This document shows, one piece after another, positions 38,101 through 46,465 of a stretch of 54,027 bases of DNA. A program made the translations under genes and the position numbers. Under the pieces are notes generated by a model. That model was not told the origin of the DNA and ran no database searches. It was given only the letters and a program-made list of their open reading frames with translations. Source of the stretch: Spirosoma sordidisoli (GTDB lineage: Bacteria > Bacteroidota > Bacteroidia > Cytophagales > Spirosomataceae); NCBI RefSeq assembly GCF_004138325.1, contig NZ_SBLB01000016.1, forward strand, positions 1 through 54,027. The letters run 5' to 3'. Every line of letters starts with the position of its first letter. Positions within the stretch are counted from its first letter, which is position 1.

Positions 38101-40964
38101 ACGTTTTGCTGAGCCGATTTGAGCAGGTCGAGGGCGGCCTGCCGACGCAGGGCGTTTTCGTCGGCTACGGCCTTGGCGTGGATTTGCTGAATCTGCCCCA
38201 GGGCTTCCGCCCGGATGCCCGCCAGCTCGGCCTGGCTGGCTTTGCTGTTGACGTATTGCTTATTGACGGCTTCGGTTTCGACTTTCTCCTGGGCTTTGAT
38301 CCGCTCGATCTGGTTAAACAAACTGTCGGCGTCGAACTGCAGCTGCGCCAGTCGAATGGCGGCCTGGGAGTTGAGGGTAATGGCTTTCATCTTGCCCCCG
38401 TGCCCTTCCTCGTTGGTTTGTTTATCCTGGTGGGTTTTCCCCTGGATACGGAGCATGTTGTCGGCAAAGAGTTTTTCCTCACTGGCCCGCTTGGCGCGGT
38501 ATTCGGCCTCGTCCTTGACGGAATGATCGTTGGCGGCTTTGAGCTGAGCCAGTACTTTGGTGTGCCGGTCCCGCTCGGTGGCCAGATCTTCCGCCAGGGC
38601 GTCGGCCCGGATTTTGGCCTTACGATTCTCCCCGGCTTTCAGCTCCTCCTCGTAGGCGTTCATGCCCTTCTGGGCTTCCTGGAGGGATTTCAGAACGCTA
38701 TGACTGTGGCCCTGCCACATATCACTCCACTGGTTGCCGATCGTTTTCCAGTACCCGGCGTTTTTGCCGTTGAGCATGTCGGCGTACTTGGGGATGCCGT
38801 CGATGGCGTCGAGAAGTTTTTTGGGATCGCCGTCAATGAGAATCATTAGCTCCTTGGGCAGCCGTTCTTTGGCCAGGTCCATAATCTCCTGGGTGCGCTT
38901 GACCAGCCCCTTGAACTTTTCTTCGTTGAGCTCGGCCCGGTAGGCCTCGGCGGCCAGTTCGATGCGGGTACGGTAGGACCCGTTCACCCGTTCCAGGGTG
39001 GTGCGCAGCTGCTCGTTGGTGACGGCCTCGGCCTGCATCCCGGCGAAGTAATCGGGGTACTTGTTGATGAGCATCTGCACGGCCGCAATGCGGCCTTTGG
39101 TGCCTATTTCAAGCTGCATGGTGTTCTCGATGGCCGTCTCCATGGCTTTGCGTTCGCGCTCCAGGGCTACGTGCTGATCGGTTACTACGGTAGTCACCTT
39201 CTCGGTAGCGGCCGACCAGGCGGTATAGGCCGCTACGGCGGTGCCGACCAGACCGATAACCAACCCGATCGGGTTAGCCGCCAGGCTGGCCCACATGGCG
39301 CGGGCCGCCACGGCGGAGCGGACCTGGGCGGCCGTGAACAGATCGGTAAAGCCCGTCGCCGTAATCATAACCAGGTAGAAGGTGCCCACAATGGCGTTGT
39401 AGGCCGTCGTCGCCACCGATGCCGCTACCATGGCCGTGCGCTGGGCCGTCAGCGACGCTATTAGGCGCGAGTTGGCCAGCGTCCACGACCCCCACAGGAT
39501 CAGCAGGGCCTCGGTGTAGGTGACGGTGCGTTTGATGGCCGAATCGGACCCGGCCAGGTTGACGACCAGGCTTTTCAGGCCGGTAACGGACTTGCCCAGG
39601 CCTTCCTCGAAATAATCCCCGACAATGGCCTTGGCCACGAAAAAGCGGTCTTTCAGGTTGGACACCTGGCCGCCCAGGGTTTCGGCCTGAATGGCCATCA
39701 TCTGATAATAGCGACCGCCCTCCTGGGAGGCATCCATAATGGCCTTTTTGACCTGGGCAAAGGAGATCTCGTGGTTTTCGGCCAGTTTGATAATGGCCTC
39801 GCGGGGTTTATCCATCGAAGCCGCCAGCAGGTCGTAGAGCGGAATCCCGTTCTCGGCAAACTGATTGATTTCCTGTTTCATCAGTTTGCCCTTGTTCATC
39901 GTATCGGTGAACGCTTTGGCAATCAGGGGTAGCTTTTCCTGCCCGGCCACGGCGGCCATGTTCCCCAGCGCTTCCAGGGTCGGAATCAGCTCCTGGGTCG
40001 CTACGCCCATCCCTTTGAGGGTAAACACCGTATCGAATAGTTTCTCGACCTCGAAGGGGGTTTCGTTGGCCAGTTGAATGGTCTGCACGTAGAGGTCGTT
40101 CATCTCCCGTTTCGAGCCGATCATCTGGGTTAGCCCCATTTTGAATCTATCGACCTCCGTTTTGGCGTCGATGATCTGTTTGCTGAACTGGATTACCTCG
40201 TAGAGCGAGAAGGACGCCCCGACGATGGTACGCATATCGCGCAGGCCCGACACGATTTCATCGACGCCGGTTTTGGTTTGGCGCATGGCCAGGAGCTGCT
40301 CCCGCTGCTCGGCTTTGTAGGCGTCGGTCTGCTGCTGGAGGGCGGCTTTGATGGCCAGGGTTTGCTCCGTCAGTTCGGCCTTCCGGGCGGCCGTGGCCCG
40401 GTCCTCGTCGGCTTTGAGCGAAATCAGGGCTTCGCGGCTGGCCGCGTCGCGGGCGGCCTGCTGTTCCCGCAGATCGGCCCGCAGGATGGCCTGCTGTTCG
40501 TTGCCCGCCTGCCGGGCGGCCTGGTTGGCCGCGTCGAGGGTGGCCTTCTCGTTGAGGAGCCGCTGTTTGTTGGCCGTTTCCAGGGCGGCCGTGGTCTGCC
40601 GCTGCTGCTCGATGAACTCAATGGTAGCCTGCCGGGCCAGGGCCGCGCTTTCGGCCGTGCGCTGCCGTTCGGCCTGTTTGGTGGCCTCCGTCATGCGCTC
40701 CTCGGCGGCTTTGGTCTGAGCCAGCCGTTCGGCTAATTCGGTTTTCTGGGCGGCCGTGGTCTGCTTGGCAATCTCGATGGCCAGCCGTTCATTTTCGCGC
40801 AGGGCCGCCCGCTGCTTGTCGTACTGGAGGTTGATGTTGGCCACCTCCTGAGCTACAACGGTGCTCTGGGTTCGGGCCAACTCGATCAGCCGCTCCATCT
40901 GCTGCTCGACCGTGCCCAGGTTGGAAGAGGCCTGCCATTCTAAGAAAATCTGTTCGGTACGCAT
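35124..40964 (-). CDS. Tape measure protein
   Basis: The product is 1946 residues and the largest gene of the genome. After an N-terminal coiled coil (to about 250) comes the conserved tape-measure domain (residues about 255-460: QLANETPFEVEKLFD, TLKGMGV, GNMAAVAGQEKLPLIAKAFTD, EINQFAENGIPLYDLLA). Two hydrophobic segments follow (VGTFYLVMITATGF and ANPIGLVIGLVGTAVAAYTAW, about 525-585). The rest is coiled coil with internal repeats (ALDADLLALKNRYDSE/ALDADLAELKVNYDAR and two copies of an RDLAYQ/RDLQYK unit). The usual 0.15 nm per residue rule would give a tail near 290 nm. No peptidase motif is visible. Confidence 0.95.
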   Translation of the reverse strand: MRTEQIFLEWQASSNLGTVEQQMERLIELARTQSTVVAQEVANINLQYDKQRAALRENERLAIEIAKQTTAAQKTELAERLAQTKAAEERMTEATKQAERQRTAESAALARQATIEFIEQQRQTTAALETANKQRLLNEKATLDAANQAARQAGNEQQAILRADLREQQAARDAASREALISLKADEDRATAARKAELTEQTLAIKAALQQQTDAYKAEQREQLLAMRQTKTGVDEIVSGLRDMRTIVGASFSLYEVIQFSKQIIDAKTEVDRFKMGLTQMIGSKREMNDLYVQTIQLANETPFEVEKLFDTVFTLKGMGVATQELIPTLEALGNMAAVAGQEKLPLIAKAFTDTMNKGKLMKQEINQFAENGIPLYDLLAASMDKPREAIIKLAENHEISFAQVKKAIMDASQEGGRYYQMMAIQAETLGGQVSNLKDRFFVAKAIVGDYFEEGLGKSVTGLKSLVVNLAGSDSAIKRTVTYTEALLILWGSWTLANSRLIASLTAQRTAMVAASVATTAYNAIVGTFYLVMITATGFTDLFTAAQVRSAVAARAMWASLAANPIGLVIGLVGTAVAAYTAWSAATEKVTTVVTDQHVALERERKAMETAIENTMQLEIGTKGRIAAVQMLINKYPDYFAGMQAEAVTNEQLRTTLERVNGSYRTRIELAAEAYRAELNEEKFKGLVKRTQEIMDLAKERLPKELMILIDGDPKKLLDAIDGIPKYADMLNGKNAGYWKTIGNQWSDMWQGHSHSVLKSLQEAQKGMNAYEEELKAGENRKAKIRADALAEDLATERDRHTKVLAQLKAANDHSVKDEAEYRAKRASEEKLFADNMLRIQGKTHQDKQTNEEGHGGKMKAITLNSQAAIRLAQLQFDADSLFNQIERIKAQEKVETEAVNKQYVNSKASQAELAGIRAEALGQIQQIHAKAVADENALRRQAALDLLKSAQQNVDIERDAAEAIVAANQKSKAEINRENKAAKAEQIKDAREIAKEISDSQAEIQRLHTETAQLQRRAHRDQIGLIFDMVGQLDGMNGSMLQGIKAFYSQWDVLSGASRSAAQQRYDEADKEQARYLNMFLAGDKEAEAMAAKMGVAKAKAQQDIAQIDAATQTAALGLVSMILQLAKQLFETMNQMHTDTYQAISTAMEQSIELNQQYFGTLMDIEKSNLDALLLVYQDNYAQRSQLISEFYDRQRELVNARDVMDDLLATNKAYADALLAAGRDTVWNHRKYKAEMAEAEITIERDKYMRQQQMLINQAEIDKAQAEQELQEKIARIDAFVAYQKKAIEEEIQLLKDGHAIKSADLKAALDADLLALKNRYDSETALNKAAVEEVNTAYKTNTTNLKSALDADLAELKVNYDARKRQYEDDVANVKSASEERMAAVRAEQEAEKAALQETYALKQQLNEQEKADEVETVGILDRVRSEALERYRADEVARITATRDRILSTLTDEGERAQVTAEYDRQLAALHETVEQGKLDKTKGVSLASTQIRNEEKAEAERLKTEEKAALEALEDKFQAKFKALTEERDRTLQTLKDAQDARDLAYQAARDKREDEYQARFDKLTADRDTTLQKFKDDQEARDLQYKQDKERLETDLKNKLATLETELAGKIKVLQDQIKANEIKAAWDKSKANETYASDVLAANQAIFAATKAMKIAELQAEIAILKAKRNWFNAGKINAAIDDINAAIGEIAGINFNGGGPPVVSTPAQGGSGSVQTRSEGELRYMVDMNAAGARDKVTGGPGRPIREDNLQLLDEGAPTNLYKDGKAVVLYYNVDGKRHKLNDSAGNIVWVAFANGYIPETGEYFAKGTEFVDRAGRHPAGIDTVPAMLTRGERVLTQAQNAALAGISNNELVRRALLMDQIQQAAPMLLNNPVAMGQLTAEVMPWDMGSVLDKLSSLHDALADQPRLHINMDETGFTRSLYTGQAITDYHQNLLIR

Positions 40965-41000
40965 GGGAGGAAGGTTGGACGGCGGGGCCGTTTGTTAGTA

Positions 41001-41027
41001 TCATTCTGCAAATGATAGCAACAAATA
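41001..41027 (-). promoter_or_regulatory. Candidate late promoter element upstream of the tape measure
   Basis: AATGATAGCAACAAATA (41011-41027) is identical to 47768-47784 upstream of the first late gene. On the leftward strand it reads TATTTGTTGCTATCATT and begins with a TTTG -33-like box. TATCATT (41000-41006) and AATGATA (41011-41017) are also inverted. It lies between the 41090 gene and the tape measure start. Confidence 0.65.
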
Positions 41028-41089
41028 ACGCAAAAAAAACGCCCGGAACTGCTAAGCAATCCGGGCGCGGAGACGGTCAATGAGAGGGG

Positions 41090-41434
41090 TCAGTCGGCGT
41101 TGATGGCGCGGGCGTAATCGAGAAATTCCGGCGACATCACCGCCCAGTCGGTGTGCCAGGCGGGGCGGGCCAGCCAGGCCAGCAATTCGTTGGCATAGGT
41201 CTTAAAATCGTCGTACCATACGGCCAGGGGGGCCGTACCGCTGAGAAACACGACGAACTGGTGAAAACAATCCTTGACCAGTTCAATCGAATCAGTCTGG
41301 GCCAGTTCCAGCAGATCGGTATGGTGTACTTCGCGCAGGTACTGTTTAAGGACGCGCAGCTCACCAACTACCCGGTGCTGGTAGGGTGACAGGGGATAAT
41401 CCTGGAGGGATTGAGAGGTAAAAGTGGTTACCAT
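41090..41434 (-). CDS. Small tail-assembly protein
   Basis: The product is 114 residues, helical and aromatic (HRVVGELRVLKQYLREVHH, ANELLAWLARPAWHTDW). It lies between the frameshifted chaperone pair and the tape measure. Small helical proteins there are usually tail-assembly factors. No family is recognised. Confidence 0.6.
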   Translation of the reverse strand: MVTTFTSQSLQDYPLSPYQHRVVGELRVLKQYLREVHHTDLLELAQTDSIELVKDCFHQFVVFLSGTAPLAVWYDDFKTYANELLAWLARPAWHTDWAVMSPEFLDYARAINAD

Positions 41435-41465
41435 GTACTCGTAATAGGTTGACTAAGTGGGGAGA

Positions 41466-42256
41466 TTATGCCGGGGTTGGTGTGGCAATCTCGGGGGTGA
41501 CCTTGGGGCGGTTGCGGAGCCAGTTGGTCAGGTACTCGCAATAGGGTTCGATTGATTGATTAACAAGCCAGTCCAGGCGTTGAGGGTCGCCCCCCGCGAT
41601 GCTATAGTGGAGAGCGTAGCGGCTTCTAGCCCACTCCCAGAGTACTTGTGCTGCAGTAGTGCCCAGTCGTAGGCCTCCAGGATCGAGCGATCCTTCGCTA
41701 AGTTCCTGGTAGCTGGATCGAATAGCACGGGCCAGGGTATGAAACGGCTCAATGGCTGCTGCAAAAAAAAATCGTAGAGTTCGGGAAAGCGCATGACGTG
41801 TTGTTTTTTGCGCACGTTCTGGCTCAGCTCCCAGGTGCGGGGGTCTTCGTCCTCGGTAAACAGGGTAGCCGCTACCAGATCGTAAAACTGTTCGAGATCG
41901 AGACTCAACCGGCTCCGCTCGGTAAAGCGGGCGTGCAGGGTACGCACGTCGGCAATGGCCTGGGTGGCCTTTTTGGGGTCGGTCTGTACCAGCATCAGGG
42001 CGGCCGTCAGCAGATCCTCAACGGCCGCGTTATGGGCCTGGGTGTACTCGGGATTTATACGCAGTTCATTGTGCAATCGGGCCAGATCGGTAATGGCCAT
42101 AAACCGCTGGCCGTAGAGGTACACGTGATCTTCACCCGCAAAATAATACTTCACAGTACGCCCTTCGGTATCAGGAAGTTCTAAATTTTGCCCGTTCGGC
42201 AACACGACCGGGCAAAGGTGCCCCGCTTCGAGAGCCTCCTTAAAGTATTTGTTCAT
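41466..42256 (-). CDS. Tail assembly chaperone, -1 frameshift product (G-T type)
   Basis: Reading the zero frame from 42256 to a run of nine T (41771-41763 on the leftward strand) and slipping back one base at T-TTT-TTT gives a 263-residue fusion: 164 codons of zero frame plus 99 in the -1 frame, ending at TAA 41466-41468. The -1 extension is convincing protein (FHTLARAIRSSYQELSEG, AAQVLWEWARSRYALHYSIAGG, NWLRNRPK) and has no ATG of its own at a sensible place. Frameshifted chaperones just before the tape measure are a hallmark of long-tailed phages. A homopolymer sequencing error is the alternative. Confidence 0.7.
41528..42256 (-). CDS. Tail assembly chaperone, zero-frame product (G type)
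   Basis: The zero-frame product is 242 residues. The first 164 are shared with the frameshift product: a beta-rich start (VVLPNGQNLELPDTEGRTVKYY) and a helical middle (DLLTAALMLVQTDPKKATQAIA). After the T9 run the zero frame continues for 78 residues with less natural composition (SSTIASRGATLNAW-type) to its stop at 41528. In lambda the shorter product predominates and the longer one binds the tape measure, and the same is expected here. Confidence 0.7.
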   Translation of the reverse strand: MNKYFKEALEAGHLCPVVLPNGQNLELPDTEGRTVKYYFAGEDHVYLYGQRFMAITDLARLHNELRINPEYTQAHNAAVEDLLTAALMLVQTDPKKATQAIADVRTLHARFTERSRLSLDLEQFYDLVAATLFTEDEDPRTWELSQNVRKKQHVMRFPELYDFFLQQPLSRFIPWPVLFDPATRNLAKDRSILEAYDWALLQHKYSGSGLEAATLSTIASRGATLNAWTGLLINQSNPIAST

Positions 42257-42349
42257 TAACGAGCGGATTGATGTAAAACCATGAAAAGAAACGATTGTAG
42301 TATCTACAAACTTACTAAATCGGCCTAAAAAAAGTAAAACGTGTAAACC

Positions 42350-42865
42350 CTAGCCACAGCCGAAAATGGAATAAACCAGCTTCCACGCATCTACGGAGGG
42401 GTCGATATTTTTTTCGGCCGTGAGCTGGAGGTTCCAGTCCGCCGATAAAACCCGCAGGGTGTTCAGCTCCATCGACTCCAGGCGTAGGTGGGGCTGGGTC
42501 TGAATGACCTCCCAGATCACGTCCCGAACGTCGGGAATTCGGCCCAGGCCCAGCATCGACAGGCGCAGTTCGCGGCCGTTGCTGGCCAGGCTCCCGTAGG
42601 TGCGGCCGTGCACCGGCCGGGCGGCTTCGAGCTGGTGGGCGGTCACCAGGTCATGGCTCAGATCGGGTACGGCCCGGCTCACCCGATCGGAGCCGCTGGC
42701 GTTGACGCTTTGAAAGGCAAACCGGCCGGTGGCCTGGTCGAAATAGGCGCGGACCAGGCCCATTTGCTGCCAGCGCGGGGGCGGAGCGTCGTGGGGCAGG
42801 GCCAACAGGAGTTTCTGCCGGATGGCTTCTTCGAAGGCCTGCAGGCGGGGTAGTACGTCGTTCAT
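42350..42865 (-). CDS. Putative tail terminator / tail completion protein
   Basis: The product is 171 residues, coupled to the previous gene by ATGA at 42862. Mixed alpha/beta with an N-terminal helix (LQAFEEAIRQKLLLAL) and alternating strands. Its place, after a neck-like protein and before the tail chaperone, is that of the tail terminator in siphophages. It has no motif of its own. The role is inferred from order. Confidence 0.6.
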   Translation of the reverse strand: MNDVLPRLQAFEEAIRQKLLLALPHDAPPPRWQQMGLVRAYFDQATGRFAFQSVNASGSDRVSRAVPDLSHDLVTAHQLEAARPVHGRTYGSLASNGRELRLSMLGLGRIPDVRDVIWEVIQTQPHLRLESMELNTLRVLSADWNLQLTAEKNIDPSVDAWKLVYSIFGCG

Positions 42866-43329
42866 CGGACTAATTCAGCGGTTTTTTTGGCGATCAGATC
42901 AGTACTCAATTCAATCTCGGCGGGGGTGGGATCAAAGGCCGGGCCGTGGTAATCGGCCAGCTCGGCGGCTTTCTCGGCCTCCTGGGCATCCCGGAACCCC
43001 AGGGCTACGTTGCCGTTGGTGCGGACCATGACCGACCAGTTCTCCATCATCCGGCCGGTAAAGGTGTAATCGACCCGGCCGATCTGCAGGTTACGCCGGA
43101 GCCGGTCGTGGCCGTGGCGGGCCGAATACGCCCCCTGCTGCCGGGCGGCCTGGGTGCGCATGGGCTGACCGGCCGAGTTGAGGCCTTTGTCCTGGATGCG
43201 ATCGGCCACGGCGTTGCGGGTTTCGAGGGCACCGGCCGCCAGGATCAGCGGCCGGGCGATCTCGATCTTCCGGATGCGCATCAGCTCCTCCATCAGGACC
43301 CGTTCGGCGTTGGTCAGGAGTTTATACAT
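42862..43329 (-). CDS. Putative neck / head-tail connector protein (gp10-like)
   Basis: The product is 155 residues. The basic, Gln/Arg-rich region NSAGQPMRTQAARQQGAYS followed by VDYTFTGRMMENWSVM (about 50-102) resembles neck proteins of the HK97 gp10 type, which in Bacteroidota phages often show a similar 'FTG' strand. It overlaps the connector gene upstream by 8 bases and the terminator-like gene downstream by 4. The match is from pattern only. Confidence 0.6.
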   Translation of the reverse strand: MYKLLTNAERVLMEELMRIRKIEIARPLILAAGALETRNAVADRIQDKGLNSAGQPMRTQAARQQGAYSARHGHDRLRRNLQIGRVDYTFTGRMMENWSVMVRTNGNVALGFRDAQEAEKAAELADYHGPAFDPTPAEIELSTDLIAKKTAELVR

Positions 43330-44287
43330 AGCTGCCCAGGTGGAGGCCGTGTTGATCCTCCTGCGTGACGGTTAGAAAGGCGGAACCCGATTCCTGCAAA
43401 TCCCGAAATATCAAACTGACGGCCAGATCGAGCTGTTTGGCGGCTTCAATCTCAAAGTCTTTTTTGCGATCGAGGGTATCGGTCCGATTGGTGTTGGTGA
43501 ACACGTTGAGGAGGTTACTGCTGAGCTTTTCGTCGAGCACCTGGGCGGCCAGCGTGTAGAGGTAGGGCCAGACCAGCCGATCGACGTAGCGGGCCAGTAC
43601 GGCCGTAAAATCACACTCTACGGCCGCGTCGATGTGCAGGAGGGTACCGGCCGAATGGGCCGACCCAAACCGCAGGTAATCGGGCTGGCCGCTGACCATC
43701 GGCTCGACCGGCCGCAGGCTGATCAGCTCGCCCTCCGCGGACTCCAGGTAAACGGCCAGCTCGGTATGTTCGTCCGTCAGCGGCACCCGCAGGCCCAGCC
43801 GGAACGAATTGGCCCCGTTGCGCAGACTGACCAGCTTGCGCAGGTGCTCGACCTGGTAGGCCGTATCGACGACGACCAGCTCGGCCGCGTGGACGGTATC
43901 GGGCTGCAGGCCGACGTTGGCCGTTACCCGCTCGATGAGAACGCAGCTCTCGGCCTGGGGAAACTGGGCAATCAGCCGGACGGCCGTTTGACTGGCCGGT
44001 ACCGCCGTGACGAGCGGCTGGGTGAATAAGGGCCGGGGCAGGCTGCGCGTGGTGCGGGCCAGGACGTGCTGAAAGCTGGCATTGCATTTTAGGGCCGATT
44101 CCAGGCCCGTAGCGAGCTTATTCAGCGTAGCGGGCTGTAATCGGTCAAACAAAGACGTTGCGCTCTCAGATCGCAGGTTTTCGACCAATTCCACGGACAT
44201 GCCCGGCAGGCTGTCGCACTGCAGGGCGGCATTGGGGTGGGTGGTGGCCGACAGGCCGACTGCGGTAAGGAAGGGGTTACTCGTCAT
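43322..44287 (-). CDS. Putative head-tail connector or virion protein
   Basis: The product is 321 residues. A beta-rich middle (ESCVLIERVTANVGLQPD, RLGLRVPLTDEHTELAVYLES) is followed by helices (YVDRLVWPYLYTLAAQVLDEKL, KKDFEIEAAKQLDLAVSLIF). No known family is recognised. It follows the large terminase directly, where portal would normally lie, but it is too short and lacks portal features. A connector or adaptor role is a guess from position. Confidence 0.55.
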   Translation of the reverse strand: MTSNPFLTAVGLSATTHPNAALQCDSLPGMSVELVENLRSESATSLFDRLQPATLNKLATGLESALKCNASFQHVLARTTRSLPRPLFTQPLVTAVPASQTAVRLIAQFPQAESCVLIERVTANVGLQPDTVHAAELVVVDTAYQVEHLRKLVSLRNGANSFRLGLRVPLTDEHTELAVYLESAEGELISLRPVEPMVSGQPDYLRFGSAHSAGTLLHIDAAVECDFTAVLARYVDRLVWPYLYTLAAQVLDEKLSSNLLNVFTNTNRTDTLDRKKDFEIEAAKQLDLAVSLIFRDLQESGSAFLTVTQEDQHGLHLGSYV

Positions 44288-44329
44288 GGGTAGTTGGGAA
44301 AAGAGGTTAACTATAACTATCGGTATCGT

Positions 44330-45733
44330 TTAAGCGGCCTGGTGGCTGGCGCGGCTGAATTTGCGCATCAGCCCCAGGCGTTCAAACGTGTTCAGCTCGA
44401 AGTGCATCAGGTCGTAGCGCATCGTATCGCCCGCGTGGCCGTAATTGTGTTTGTTGCAGTCCTTTTTGTCGAGTGATCCGTCGTTGAGGGCCATCATGCG
44501 CTCCAGGTCGTCACAGAGCAGCGGGCAGCCCGATCGGCTGATCTGCAGATTCCCCCCAAAGTGGGCCATCAGGGCGTTGCAGGTGTGGCGGCTGGAGGCC
44601 GTCGATGGGTTGCCGGTGGGTACGGAGGCAAAATCCAGGTGGTAAGCCCCGGCGGCCCGGAAATGCTGTTCGATCAGGGACCAGGCGCTGGCGTTGCCCG
44701 TCGTCAGGGCGGAGCCGTTGTTACCCGATCCGTCGCCGGTGAAGTAAATCCGGTAGTTTTTGAACCGATCGGCCAGGGCCGAACACATGCCCTCCAGGTC
44801 GGAGGTGCCGTGTAGCATTTCGTAGTAGTTGACCCGTTCGCCTTCGTAGTGCTGGCTGACCAGAAACGAGTTTTTGATGTTGAAGTCGGCCGAGATGTAA
44901 ACCAGCGGGTAGGCCGTATCGAACACCGGCTCCCCCAGCATCAGGGTAGGCTTGTAGGCCGTGAAATAGGGGTTTTCCGGCCGGATCAACCCGAACTGCC
45001 CCAGGCCGTAGACCCGGTAGTGATCCGGGTTGTGTTCCCGGTACCAGTTCATCGACTTGACGTATTTTTCCCCGACCAGGGGGTTATCCAGGTAGGTCGA
45101 GAAAATTACCGTCACGTCCTCGTTAACCCCCCGCTTGTAGGGGTCGTCGGGATGGTGGAAGCGGGCCTTGAGCCAGTGGCGTTCCGAGATCGGGTTATAG
45201 GTCAGAATGACCGTTGGCGTACCGCGTATGCGGTCGTCAAGGATCATAAATTCCTTCTCGCTGATTTCGGTGGCCTCCTCGATCCAGACCATTGTAACCC
45301 CCGAGATCGACTTGAATTTTTCGGGGTTGTCCAACCCCCGGAACAGGACCTGCGAGCCGTTGGCCGTCAGCAGCGTTCGATTGGTCTTGTTGTATTTGTA
45401 ATCGACGCCCTCCTTCATGCCCCAGAAGGGCAGCGCTTCCTCCCGGAACTGGGCAATTACCGAGTCGTTGAGGGAGGTGGCGAATTTCCGGATAATGAGC
45501 AGCTTCTCTTTGCGGCTGAACAGGCGCTTAACGAGCCACTGGGAGGTACCGTAGGATTTGCCCGAACCCCCGCCCCCCATGTTGACGATATACGGCGTCG
45601 TGGCCCGCTTGATCTGGTGATAGACCGGCAGAAACCGCTTCCCCCGCTTGGACACGTCCACGGTGGGGCCGACCAGGGGCACCCCACTGGGGCCGGGTTC
45701 GGTAATGATCGGGATGCGGGGGGCGGTGGCCAT
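44330..45733 (-). CDS. terL: Terminase large subunit
   Basis: The product is 467 residues. The ATPase Walker A is GGGGSGKS at 53-60, Walker B VTMVWIEE with the catalytic Glu at 152-153, and a coupling motif LTYNP at 177-181. The nuclease domain has Asp283 (YISADFN), Asp334 (FTGDGSG) and Asp436/Asp441 (HAGDTMRYD), which bind metal. It packages DNA through the portal and cuts concatemers; the domain order is that of the Terminase_3/P22-SPP1 type. It follows the small subunit and a methyltransferase gene. Confidence 0.93.
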   Translation of the reverse strand: MATAPRIPIITEPGPSGVPLVGPTVDVSKRGKRFLPVYHQIKRATTPYIVNMGGGGSGKSYGTSQWLVKRLFSRKEKLLIIRKFATSLNDSVIAQFREEALPFWGMKEGVDYKYNKTNRTLLTANGSQVLFRGLDNPEKFKSISGVTMVWIEEATEISEKEFMILDDRIRGTPTVILTYNPISERHWLKARFHHPDDPYKRGVNEDVTVIFSTYLDNPLVGEKYVKSMNWYREHNPDHYRVYGLGQFGLIRPENPYFTAYKPTLMLGEPVFDTAYPLVYISADFNIKNSFLVSQHYEGERVNYYEMLHGTSDLEGMCSALADRFKNYRIYFTGDGSGNNGSALTTGNASAWSLIEQHFRAAGAYHLDFASVPTGNPSTASSRHTCNALMAHFGGNLQISRSGCPLLCDDLERMMALNDGSLDKKDCNKHNYGHAGDTMRYDLMHFELNTFERLGLMRKFSRASHQAA

Positions 45734-45736
45734 GGG

Positions 45737-46465
45737 TTAGGCGCTGATCAGTTGGATACGGGTCTGCAGATTGGTTTTTTGGAGCCGGGCCAGGCCGTTC
45801 TGGTGCTCGACATCCCCGAGCTCGCTGGTCACGCACTTACGCCCCATGAGCAGGGCCGCCTGCAGGGTTTTGTAGGAGCCGCCGAACAGGTCGCCTACCG
45901 TCTCGCCGGGCGTCGAGCAGCAACCAATCAGATCGTCGAGCAGGGCCAGGGGCTTTTCGTTGGGGTGGGTGAGGTTCTGGCTGTTGACCTTCATGTGCCG
46001 GAATACCGTCTTGGGCCGCTTGCCTTTCCAGGTGTAGCGGCCCTTGACGGCGTAAAACATGAGTTCATGCTGGGAGCCAAAGCCGCCCTTCAGATCACCC
46101 GTACCGTGGGCCATTTTGTCCCAGATCAGTTGATCCTTTAGTTTGAAGCCAGCGGCCCGGATGGCCTCGGCAAATTGCTCCTGCACGTCCCAACGGTAGA
46201 AACAGATTAACCGGCCGCCGGGGGCCATAACCCGGTACAGATCGGCCAGCCAGACCGTGTACGGGGTTTTGTCGTTGGCGATTTTGCGGAAACCTGGCCG
46301 TTTAAACTTGGCTACCCGTTTTACTTTGGATTTAAAATTGATGCCGTAGGGCGGATCGGTCAGGCACAGGTCGATACAGCCGTCAGGCAGCTCGGCTAAT
46401 AGGTGGTTGCAATCGCCATGGTAAATGATACCGGGGCGTTGATCGGTGGGCAGGTACTTACTCAT
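45737..46465 (-). CDS. DNA methyltransferase, DPPY type, within the terminase operon
   Basis: The product is 242 residues from the ATG at 46465, overlapping the small terminase by 8 bases. The catalytic motif TDPPYG lies at 36-41, LTHPNEKP and the SAM-binding GDLFGGSYKT near the C-terminus, the order of beta-class amino-methyltransferases (N6-adenine, possibly N4-cytosine). It lies between the terminase subunits and is therefore expressed late, just before packaging. Protection of packaged DNA from restriction, or marking of cut sites, is plausible. Confidence 0.85.
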   Translation of the reverse strand: MSKYLPTDQRPGIIYHGDCNHLLAELPDGCIDLCLTDPPYGINFKSKVKRVAKFKRPGFRKIANDKTPYTVWLADLYRVMAPGGRLICFYRWDVQEQFAEAIRAAGFKLKDQLIWDKMAHGTGDLKGGFGSQHELMFYAVKGRYTWKGKRPKTVFRHMKVNSQNLTHPNEKPLALLDDLIGCCSTPGETVGDLFGGSYKTLQAALLMGRKCVTSELGDVEHQNGLARLQKTNLQTRIQLISA

